Source: Varroa destructor | Taxonomy: Eukaryota > Arthropoda > Arachnida > Mesostigmata > Varroidae | Assembly (NCBI RefSeq): GCF_002443255.2 | Contig: NW_019211455.1 | Span: forward strand, 18,141,126-18,205,125 | Reading direction: 5' to 3' | Length of the DNA stretch: 64,000 bases | Shown here: in pieces, positions 52,501 through 62,682 of the stretch | Layout: each line of letters starts with the position of its first letter | How positions within the stretch are numbered: the stretch's first letter is position 1 | Notes under the pieces: model-generated | Told to the model about the DNA's origin: nothing | The model's database searches: none | The model's input: the letters and a program-made list of their open reading frames with translations, nothing else | Translations under genes and position numbers: made by a program

Positions 52501-55500
52501 TTCTGCAAAGGAGTACCGGTTAGCAGGAGACGATTTGTTGTCTTGAATTCACGCACGATTTCCGAAAGTTTGCTTTTTTCATTCTTGATACGGTGAGCCT
52601 CGTCAATAACGAGGTAGCTCCAGTTGAACTTTTTAAGGACGCCTTTCTCACGAATAACCATTTCATAGGTGGTGATAAGAACGTCCCATTTCTCGGCCAT
52701 CATAACATCACGGATAAGTGTGTTACGTGATTCCTGATCACCGATCAGAATAACAGTACGTAAAGATGGACACCAACGAGCGAATTCCGCCTCCCAGTTA
52801 GCTAATGTCGACTTAGGAACCAGTACCATATGTGGTCCGTTAATATTACGGAAATGTTTCATGTAACCCAGCAGCGAGATTGTCTGGAGTGTTTTTCCGA
52901 GACCCATTTCATCGGCTAGGATACCATTAATACCTGCGCAAATAAAGCGAAATAGAATCCATATGTTTCTGGTTCCAAGTAACCATGTAGTTTTTTTTTA
53001 AAAACAACATATTTGGGCTAAAATCCGCCAGACAGAACACTACTTAACATAATGACTGTACATCCAATACCATAATGCGAGAGCAACAAGTAAAACCCTT
53101 TAATCACTTTTTAGTTAACTACTATTAGCAAGCTAGTAAAGTCTTCGACTATGAGGTGCTACTTAAGATGCTTGCCTACTCTGGCAGTGAACATAAGTGA
53201 GTAAACAAATGATGCACTTACCATTCTCATAAAGGGAAATCATCCAGTTGAGTCCACGAATTTGATAATCTCTTAGCTCTCCGCCAGTGATGTATTTGGG
53301 GCTCTCGTCGAATCGCACAAATGAAGGCTCCTGGGCATTCGACGTAGCCAAAAGCTCTTCGTCCTCTTCTTGTTCCGTCATACGATGACGATGGCTGTAG
53401 AGAAGGAATCATGGACGGCGTAAGATCATCTAAACAATGTATACGTTCTTTTGGTTACATGACAGAGTACAGATCTGAACTAATCGACTGCTAAACGATT
53501 TATTCGTTCACCAACCGTGATAAAACGGTATTTGAGAAAGAAAGTATCAGTATAACACATGTGCAATGTTATTTGCTTAAAATTATTTCATTTAGAGAAG
53601 GAAGAGCCAAAGGTTAACTTACTCTCCCTCAGGTGCTTTTGGAGTCTTTCTGGGCCTGCCTTTGGGCTTTCCACTGGCAGTTTTATTGCCCGACTGCGAG
53701 TTCTGCATAAAATGAGAAAAAATCTCCGTTTGTTGAAGAAGATAATCGAATCTGTAAATGGTAAACATAAACATAATACAAATTAAATAACAAATAACAC
53801 AGATAAATTTTTTCAACTCTTATAATTCTTTCATTTCGCTAACTACCAGAACCTTTCATGTATTTTGGCTTTTGAGTACATGTAAACTGACATGTCAAGA
53901 ACGTTTCACCGTACACGTACCGGTTACTGCGATCTTTCTCAACGCGTTGGTTGAATTCGGCCGAATCCTTTTTGAGATCCTTGAGGGAGCTGATTGGTGG
54001 TGGAGTTAGTTTCTCGAGAGAAGGTCGTGTATCCCCTACATCTTCATCTACACCTTCAGCCTCGTCCTCATCCTTAGTGTTCTCCTGGCTTTCCTCAACG
54101 TCACCACCATCTTCGCCCGACTAAAAAAAAACCAGCAGCCATAGATCCACTTTTTAGTTATATTATTTGAAAAATAAATCTCGATTCTGCTTACTCGTTA
54201 TTGACTGAAACAATTTTTATAGCTGAAGGTTCTCTTTATAGACATGTTCTTTAAAAACAAGATTCAACTTTAAAAGATAACACTAATAATACTTTTCTAA
54301 AGGTTTCTAATATAGGCATTACATCTCGGTACAACGATCTCGAGTTATCAAAAATAATTTGACTTGTCTTCCGTTAAAAATAATAGTTGTGCTTTTTGTG
54401 TTGATTTTATGTAAACGACAGAGTTATAGTAGTTGTCATGGATCGTAACGTTCATATTGTTTTTGACTGGATGACAAAGTCTGTTTCCACTGATATGCAA
54501 GAAATTGCAAGCTTGGATTTTCTGATATCTTGCATTTAAAAAGGAACTGTTTTTTTTACCTCAGAAGCATATAAGTGAAAATCTTGTCAACTTAGTGCAC
54601 AACAGAGCTATTCCTATGCGTCCATAACATTGGATATGAAAGAAAGCGACGATAGAAGACGACGAAGAACCCACTCAAAAATCCCTTGAAATTTTTAATG
54701 TTTCTAAAACTTTATATAAATATATAAAGTAATATATGTTCCAAAAATAATAGTGGTTATTTGCCTTGATTTAAACATTACGAAATCAGGGGGAACAAAA
54801 GTGACAGCAAAACTCGCCCGGCTCTTACAAATCAAATGTCAGAAGAATTCGCGCTTCGAGAGTTGATATGGAATTTTAGTAACAGAAGTATTGCATAACA
54901 AGAACGAAACAAATTAATGTAAAGTTCATTCAAATGAGTCAGAATCTTAAAAAGTCCTTAAAAAGCAGTCATCTACTGTCTCAGAGGTCGCTTTTCCATT
55001 CACTTTTTACAATAAAGTGCAGGAAGTTCCGGAAATTGATATGACGACGAACGACAGAGTAGCCGGAGTTAAATTATTTATTCGTTTCTTTTTTAGAACA
55101 TAGACGTTGATCACACGAGGTCTGCAGATGAGGTTTGCCCAGCAGAGGCTTATGACACATTATGACTTTAGCCCCTTTCCCTTGTTCGTTCCCGCCAACG
55201 GATAGCCTGCACAGAAAGCAAGCCTCTCTCTCGATGTCAGTCGAGCTCACGATCGACCAAGAGTACTGACAAAGGTGTACATTCCAGCTGTTATTATTAG
55301 CGATTTGTGCAGTCCGGAAAACGCTGTATGGAGCATCAGAGCGGGTAAGCCTCGCAACCGGCGTTCGCAACACAACTGACCAGCCGATGCTGGATACAAT
55401 GGCTGTTGGTCATAGACCGTATACACACTCATACGGAGCTCCAATGAAGCCCGACTGAGCAAGGCGTCCATCCCCCTCAAGCCATTATCATACCTTTTCC

Positions 55501-55568
55501 GATGCCGGCTGTTCCGGACTCGCTTCAGCACGTTCCCCCACATCCATGGGTTCTTCCTCGGCACTCAT
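49525..55568 (-). CDS. Iswi: ISWI chromatin-remodelling ATPase (SNF2H/SNF2L orthologue; seven coding exons, complete)
   Basis: Exons, 5' to 3' on the minus strand: 55568-55494, 54120-53921, 53751-53623, 53394-53222, 52933-52092, 51470-50208, 50058-49525; phases join 0,2,2,1,0,0 to give 1071 aa (fly ISWI about 1027, human SNF2H about 1052). Domains in order: acidic N-terminus; AutoN with [13 protein letters not shown], a basic KPKGRPRK patch and the RHR motif ([16 protein letters not shown]); ATPase lobe 1 with MGLGKT (202-207) and DEAH (303-306); lobe 2 with DRAHRIGQ (586-593); Neg[20 protein letters not shown] (about 840-888); SLIDE (about 930-1012); then a lysine-rich tail. The enzyme spaces nucleosomes as the motor of ACF/CHRAC/NURF-type complexes (family knowledge). 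The start ATG opens [10 protein letters not shown] and is joined by phase-0 splicing. Oddity: motif V reads GINLYTAD where ISWI proteins normally have GINLATAD. The promoter region has E2F-type sites. Confidence 0.97.
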
Positions 55569-55820
55569 TCCTTTGCCGTGAACCACCTTCGTCGACGACG
55601 CAGCACAAACGACACAAAAACACGCACAAATTAGTTAGAAAACACGACCAAAGACAACCGTGGTAGCTCACAAAACGCACGCGTCTGCTCGAAGCCACCA
55701 CCTACTGCAGTCTCCTTACGCCGACTGATGGGCCAATGGGCAAGCGGCTAGTCGGCGCTGGTTGCGGCGGCTATTGTTGTGATGCTGAGTTCGGTCTCGA
55801 GCAGACGATTTTTATCGCCG

Positions 55821-55898
55821 ATTGGATCAGTCAACAGTGCCGAAAGGGTCGGCCCGATTCTGGCGCCAAAAATACAAATCCGCTAACTTAGCGGGAAA
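55821..55898 (-). promoter_or_regulatory. Putative ISWI promoter: paired E2F-type sites and a CCAAT box
   Basis: GCGCCAAA at 55863-55870 and GCGGGAAA at 55891-55898 both match the E2F consensus GCGSSAAA exactly, about 20 bp apart and about 300 bp upstream of the ISWI ATG. ATTGG at 55821-55825 is a CCAAT box read on the minus strand. The segment 55560-55880 is visibly richer in G+C and CpG than its surroundings. E2F/DREAM control of a chromatin gene used in S phase is plausible; the transcription start is not seen directly. Confidence 0.45.
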
Positions 55899-57180
55899 AA
55901 CCCTGTAACTTTTGAGTGAAATACCTCTTAATCTATCTGTGACAATAATATCTGGCTGTACATTTGTAATAGGGAAACAACGTCATCAGTTGGCCGAATT
56001 ATTTTTATGGAACCGACCGTAAATATATTTTATTGTATAATGGCCGCCATGATGTAAAATACCGATAATTTATGAATATACCAATACAACCGAAATGGGT
56101 GACTGCGCCAGACAAAAGACCGAAAACCTACATAAGAAAACGCTATATAAAATAATTATACGTAATTATATTACATACTATTTTTATAACATAATTATTG
56201 TGTTACAAAAAAAAAGAGAAGACTAAGATACTGCTGTTATGATTACTGAAATGGCTCCTATTAGAGAAGCAAAAACAACTTTTTTTTTTAGATTTTTATG
56301 CTGTTGCCTGCGCTTTAGGAATTTGATTTGAGATACGTTTATTTGTACATACCAAATACATTTTCCTAAAAAGAGATGCTGCTCTGAACGATGCATTATG
56401 GATGAGAAGACTACTGATAAGAAGGAAAAAATGCCATGTTTGACGTAAAATTAAGCGAGTAGCTAGGATACTGATACCGCATTGAAGCTTAGCATACTAT
56501 AGTAAACCTTTAGTGTAAAATATGTGCCGTTTTGTATCATCATAGAGAGCTTAACGTAAGCTAAAACTAGTTTACATCCTCGAAAACGCAGTTACCTCAA
56601 AGAAAAAGAAACATATAAGATGATAATCGATTTTGTTTGGGATATTCGCTAAGATAGTTAAGCTATATACAGTACGTCTACAATATATAGATATATTTTT
56701 AGAAGCGTAATTTGAGGAAAAACCAACATGAAACCTCCATAGAAATTAACCGGAATTAATATAATCAAAGGAACCTGAAATAAAAGTTATATTAAGTCAG
56801 TCGGTATAAACTGTGATAAATATCTGTTTCATTAAACTTTGAATTAAAAAACAAAGAAAGTGTTGCAGCAATTTATTGGCCTTCGAGATGCAGTTGTACT
56901 GACTTGAACTGCATAGCGTTCATTCGGATCTTATCACTCGAAGTTCCAGCAGAAAAATTGCGCTGGACCAATATAATTACCTTCTTGGAATGAATGCGGT
57001 AAACATCATATTCGATGTTGGATCGAGTACTATATTTTGCGTGTTCTATATCTCATATGCCGTTAAACATTACTTCAGATGGGTGGTCGCAGCACAAGAC
57101 GAACTGTGTCTAGAAGCGGATTCAAACAAAGAATGTTTTTACGTTTGTTATGCAAACACATTAGTTATTGCACTATTACG

Positions 57181-57266
57181 GGAGAAACCTAGTAGCTAAC
57201 TGGAGAAACCAACAGCTAACGGTACCAACATTAACTCTAGCAAGCACCACCATTAGCTGTTGGTTT
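57181..57266. repeat. 21-bp tandem duplication combined with an inverted repeat
   Basis: GGAGAAACC..AGCTAAC occurs twice in tandem (57181-57201 and 57202-57222). The second copy's 57206-57222 is inverted at 57250-57266 (16 of 17 matches, core AACCAACAGCTAA). The spacer is 27 nt. It looks like the arm of a small palindromic element, duplicated locally. Confidence 0.6.
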
Positions 57267-58351
57267 AAAAGATTCCGGAGAATAGATTTTGAATTTCAAA
57301 ATGAGTTGAATAAGTGAAATAGCACCTGCGAAAAAAAATAATGAAGTGTAGAGAGCTATGGCGGAAATTGATTCACCTAAATATGACCAGGTGTTACCAT
57401 TCAAATATGGTGTAAACAGAAGTATTTCCTTTATTTACGTCGGTCAAATAAGTATCGTAAAGAAAGAACTAAACAAATATCAGATTTGAGCGGAAATTAA
57501 AAATAAGGGTGGAAAGATACCTACCTTGTTCTCATATCACAGTAGTTCCAAACTTTCAGCAAGTTGTTACTTCTGATGCAAATTAGTCTTTTACGGCGAT
57601 CGCAATCTACTACATCAGCGGGTCGTGCTGAACCACTTGGACATTAAGTCAAAGCAAATGTACAGCTGCAATATATTACGGTATGTATCTGGTGGTCTAA
57701 CGCGGGTTTTCGCTTATTGCAGTTTCATGAGTCCTGGTTTGTCGACTGCGTCTAAAGTGTACCGTAACTAATTGGATAAGATGATGAATAAATTATTAAA
57801 CAGTAGATAGAGGTTAACCGCTATTTTTGCACAATAACAGTCAGCTTCATATCACAAGAACGACGGTATTGGAGGTGGAAATTGGAGGCTTCCTGTGAAT
57901 TATTACACTCATCAGAAATCGTTCCAATCGATTACCTTCTGTTTCAAAATTCTAACATCTTCTAAGCAGAAAAATGGTTTTAATCTCAACATAATTCCAA
58001 AATCGCCTTTCGAGACTTTATAAACTTTTGTACAGAATACAACTAATAGAAAATTATGTACGTTTGAAGCCTAAAGCCTCTTCTATCGCATTTTACACTA
58101 AGTAACATAGTGCAAAAACTACTAGATTAATATCTCTGATATTGCGGCCGATTTTAAGTTAGTTCGGAAGATCGCATGTTATACTGTGAGTAGCGTGTGC
58201 TTCGGCAAAAATAACCTTCAGCTATACTTTTAATCGGAGTTTTCTTATATGAAATACTCGACGTAATAATTATTAAACCCTCAAAAGGAGACTGCCTGTA
58301 CCTTTACCAATCAAATCAGCTTAGACTGGATCATCAGCTCGCGACACGTCC

Positions 58352-58450
58352 CTCTATGTTTTGAGTTTTACGTTTGGTTTTGCCACTAGACATTCGCTGG
58401 CTGATTCCCAGTACAAAACGAAATGTGCACATGCTCGGGTTCGAACCTAG
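58352..58450 (+). repeat. Dispersed repeat copy A with a tRNA-like B-box
   Basis: About 45 bp from 58352 (CTATGTTTTGAGTTTTACGT onward to GACATTC) recurs, diverged, near 59250. Downstream at about 58438, GGGTTCGAACCTAG matches the RNA polymerase III B-box (GGTTCRANNCC). A tRNA-derived SINE relic is possible, but no A-box or folded tRNA was recognised, and the T-stem around the box has a mismatch. Confidence 0.4.
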
Positions 58451-59249
58451 ACCACAACGTATTCCTAACATTTGTAGATAATTACGTTACCCACTAGATA
58501 CTCACCGGATTTATATTACGTTACAAAGAGGTGTAACCTACGGTCTGGAATACATATTATAATCGATAACATATATTCTAGGCAGTACATCATTCATGGC
58601 CAATGTTAATCTAAACTTCTTATATTAAAATTACTATATTAAAATATGTTTTTCTAGTTAAACATGTATAGTAATCACTGCGGACGAATTCACCTTGGCA
58701 TGTATGCTCATATTTTTTAATTCGGTTACTTAAGTTATGAAGCTTTCAAATAGCCTACACGATCTTTACAAGCCTACTTTTGGATTAAAATTCGAAGTAC
58801 CAAGTCTGTGGGTAATATTATGTTCAGACAATTATTAAGGGAAAGTTAAGGCACATTTGTAAAATGAGCCTGGTAGTGAAGCACGCTCTGCGCAACGACA
58901 GCTAAGCTTAACTGCAGCTTCAGAAGGGAGAAACCATTACTATTGACAATGATTAGTTGTAAACATTAAGAGAAAACCCGTATGCAACTTCATATGTAAT
59001 ACACGATGATACTGATTATTTCTTTTAGCACTTAGAACACAACGATGTTTTCGACGTATCGACAAAACAAACTAGCAGCTTCAGTCGATGCTATATGTCA
59101 GGTTATCCTTTTTATAGCTACTTCTTGAGAAGCTTTTTATCCACAGGTAAATAATAAATGCATACCAATAATATATATTATGCTGTTCCCTAGAACAAAG
59201 AATATAGTCTATACTTTTCAGATGCGATATGCCTGATACGTTTAGGCCT

Positions 59250-59300
59250 CTTTATGTTTTGAGTTTTACGTTCGGTATCGCCGTCAGACATTCCATCAGA
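59250..59300 (+). repeat. Dispersed repeat copy B
   Basis: Shares TTATGTTTTGAGTTTTACGT and a following GACATTC with the copy at 58352 in the same orientation, about 900 bp away. It lacks the B-box-like downstream part. Confidence 0.5.
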
Positions 59301-60639
59301 CGCTTAGGCCTACTAAAAAGCAAATATTCAATCAAGAACTAGCAACTGAAGGATTCTATGGGTCAACAGGTTTAGTGGTCAAGGCTAACAGCTTGAAAAA
59401 CTTCCCATCTTGCCCCTAATTAGACTTGTGCAGTTTGATATCCGAATGAATCCTCATGCGATAACTTTAATTCGCTTATTGTCCAATGCAGTCTCTAACA
59501 GGTAGCTGGGGAAAACCTAAAGCAAAATATTTTCCATATATTTAAAATTTATTTTTCCGGAATGATTTTAGAAATTTCTGTTTAAAATCTGTTTTGCTTA
59601 AGAACGTGTTCCCGGCTGTTTTACCCCTTGTTTGCATGCATATGGCAGGCCTTTCAGTCTCACTTCACGACAAAAACTAACATTGTAATTTCACAAAGCC
59701 AGTACGTCGGAGTTTTAAATATCAGCTCAGTAAAACTAGTCAATTAAGATCCTAGTAATAACAAAAGAGAGAACAACTGAGTCGTTTTAGACTCATAATT
59801 TATGGCTTTATTAACATGTGTACATACATACATATATATATATAAAGAACCTGTTGCAGGGTCTCAAGAAGAGTCACCTAGAAAAATTATGTAAGAATAC
59901 ACGGACAGCAACAATTTTTGCTTTCTGTACATTGTTAAATAAAACTAAAAGCCTTAAAACAAATTCCATGATCAAATCCTGCTAACCTTGCATCCTTGCA
60001 GGGATGCCGGAATGTTGATAGGTACAGATTACGGATTAACTCATTACTTAGCTAAAGTTAAACGGTTTCAAATAAACGAAATTTGGGAGAGAGGTAAAAA
60101 GCAACCTCTTGTACATGATATCTCGCGAACCTATATATGAATTAGACAATAGTAGAGACAATATTCAAGCACTGTGTTGCCCTCGCCTGCCTCTAGCTCC
60201 TACGGTTTTGAGCGCGTGGTGCAAATATCTCTAATCTTAAACTCAGCAAGAACGCTGCCACCTTCTTATTCTTTTTTACAAGACATTTACAAGATATTTA
60301 CATGTCGTTTACTCCGATCTCACATAATTTCAATGGAAAGAAGCCACATATTACATAATAACGCTAGCACAAAGACAGCTTGTTCTATTTAAACAAACAG
60401 TTCTGCTTGTGTATATCTCTCTATGAAAATCTACGTACTTCCGCTTATGTTTTGCTTTTTTCAGCAGTTGACACCGCTTTCTGACATTATATCGCAAAGG
60501 ACGCGGCTAGAGTCTGTGCTGCTAAACAGTAGCACACCATATTCTGTTATCTATTGGCTATAAAGACTATTCAAGATCATTTTTGTCCATATGCCTGATT
60601 CATAATCCTTTTTTTCAATTAACTGCACTAAGTAGTATA

Positions 60640-62500
60640 TTAGGGAAAATTGGTGAGATTGTAGTCTACTCCCGGAGTGGCTGGCCGACCATCAGGCTCG
60701 CCGTCGGCCTCGGGCTCACCTTCGACTTCGGCATCGCCTTCGACCATCTCGACCTCACCCTCACCCTCAACTTCTTCTTCCTCTTCGTTGCTATCATCCT
60801 CCTCTCCTTCTTCGTCCTCTTCGTCGTCCTCTTCTTCCTCCTCGTCCTCGAATTCTACTTCCTGACAAGTTTTACCTGAATTAAGAAGATCAGCATAGAA
60901 AAGAATGAGTGAAAAAAACCAGAACGAATTAACAGGTACACGTTCTTGTATAGAGGTGTAGTCTTATAAGTACTTATAAAAAAACCCGCCACGTACAGCA
61001 ACCATCACACGATGAAAGAAACCTATCTTACTTTTGCATTGTTTCAACTGTTTGTTTGTGAATTTCTAAAGAATAACACAATCGCAATACTAAAGGACTT
61101 TAACCTCTTACTCGTGATGTTTTTCGAAGGTTGGTAAATTACAACGATTTCGTTGTCTCAAAGATAGATGACATTAAATCACACGGGCCTTTGTTAAATG
61201 CCAATGTGTGTGTGATAATAAAGTAATTTGCAAAAAAATATTGCATTAAAGATATTACTTGTTGCATTAAACTTATAATAGAGTAGCATCTAAATTTGGG
61301 CTTTTCGTTAATGTTCGCATTTTTCCCAGCTGCGTATGTGATATATGCAGGATCAAATCCAAAATCATTATGCGAGACTGCTTTTCCTTGTACTACTGCT
61401 GAATCACTTAGAATGGCTCTAAAACGAAAACTATTAATATAATACTCTATGCATGTCGAAGTATAATCAGTATAGAGCTGTAATGCCTGCAATATGAAGG
61501 AAACTGGTGATAATGTTTGAATTATCATAACAATAAAGCCTTTCGAAGAATTCTACCTATGGGAATAAACTCTTGGTTGGCATGAACGATTTTATCGAGA
61601 AAAGCAACATGACGCCGTTCCTCCGCCGCCAGCTCACCATCATCGAGACCAGCCTCCTCTGCTGATAACCACTGCATGTCCACAAGGGCTGAAAAGCATG
61701 ACAGCTAAATGTTATTATCCACTGAGTTTGTTAAAATTGTTTGGAAGTATGTGTCTTTTTTGTTAAGGTCCTGTAATATGTAACCAGCTATATACATCAG
61801 CAGTGTATATAGCTGGTTACACACTACAGTTGTCAAAAAGCAAACATTGATGACTTCAGCACGCTCTTATGTTTACTTACGGATTGTCTACGGTTAGTGT
61901 CGACAAAATAAAGAGTGCAAATGAAATATCTAGATAGGTATTAATGGACTACAATTCACAAAAGTTCAAAAAAAGAATCATCATGGTGAAATGTTGTTCC
62001 CTTTGAACAGGAAAAATATTTTGGCTTTTTTTTTGTTGTTCAGTACAATCATGTTTTGAAGGCGACTTACGAGGAAGTTCAGAAGAAAATCGCGGCTTCT
62101 GCCAAGTCATGTTTACATGAAAAGTTCTGCGGTAATGTTTATAAAATGTATCTTGCTTTCAGAAGGAAGACAAATCAATTTCTATTTACTAAAATAAGCG
62201 CTATCACACATTCACCTTTGGCATTGGAAATTCGAATGAACTGACGTAGAGCAAGCAGGGTTGTAAACATCTGATTGGGCGGAGCGATATCATCAGCAGA
62301 GACAAAATGAATGGTTCGAGTCTTAAGAACGTTGTAGCTTAAAAGTATAGAGCTATCCCACGAACGCTTGCGCTGCACTTTACTATAAAACATATGTTTT
62401 TTCAATATAAGGATTCAACAAACGTAAATACTCACTTGGGCGCTAGCTGGCGTTTCGGAAGCAAGGACCAAACCGGCTTACGGCGCCAACTCAGTATATC
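60640..62500 (-). CDS. Unrecognised protein with a highly acidic C-terminal tail (3' part of gene)
   Basis: Exons 62500-62436, 62382-62216, 61688-61557, 61416-61273 and 60875-60640, phases 2,1,1,1, give 247 residues to a TAA; the 5' end is not found (an in-frame TAG lies in the first acceptor). Protein parts: DILSWRRKPVWSLLPKRQ; a hydrophobic helical stretch around APPNQMFTTLLALRQFIRIS; LVDMQWLSAEEAGLDDGELA with RRHVAFLDKIVHANQEF; AVSHNDFGFDPAYITYAAGK; then a tail of about 60 residues that is mostly Glu and Asp. I do not recognise the family. Acidic tails are common in nuclear and histone-binding proteins, but that is not evidence of function. The last junction is uncertain: 61273/60875 (phase 1), or a CAA|GTAATA donor 15 bases or so further on paired with the next cag (phase 0). 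The exons read clearly as protein and the phases agree. Confidence 0.6.
61771..61829 (-). repeat. 25-bp near-perfect hairpin in an intron of the acidic-tail gene
   Basis: Arms 61771-61795 and 61805-61829 with a 9-nt loop; 23 of 25 positions are perfect and the inner 17 are uninterrupted (TGTAACCAGCTATATAC). The two imperfect positions are A.C on the plus strand but G.U wobbles on the minus strand, which is the strand the host intron (62215-61689) is transcribed from. This resembles a small-RNA precursor or a recent MITE-like palindrome. No expression evidence. Confidence 0.75.
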
Positions 62501-62682
62501 CTAACGGTTATTAGATGCATTGTACTCTCGTTACGTTAACAGTTTCGCGTTAATCATTAGCTCTATAACAGAGCAACAGCAAACAAGCTCAAACAAATTG
62601 ATGTATTTGAATTCGTTCATAACAGTGATTGCAAGCTAAGATCTTTTTCTAGTTAGTGTAACTAGATGCATTTTTTATTAGG

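Larger units (their letters stand above)
55899..60639. other. Gap between the ISWI promoter and the acidic-tail gene
   Basis: AT-rich DNA with the repeats at 57181, 58352 and 59250. No coding exon recognised on either strand. Confidence 0.5.

Noticed and set aside
55247..55564. 105-codon minus-strand open frame beginning MPRKNPW
   Set aside because: It is out of frame with the ISWI first exon, whose ATG at 55568 reads [10 protein letters not shown] and splices in phase to the AutoN exons.
58425..58450. A tRNA gene suggested by GGTTCGAACC
   Set aside because: The T-stem is mismatched and no acceptor stem, D-arm or anticodon arm could be folded around it.
60583..60879. Plus-strand open frames rich in Ser or Leu/Phe
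   Set aside because: They are complements of the Glu/Asp codon run of the minus-strand acidic tail.
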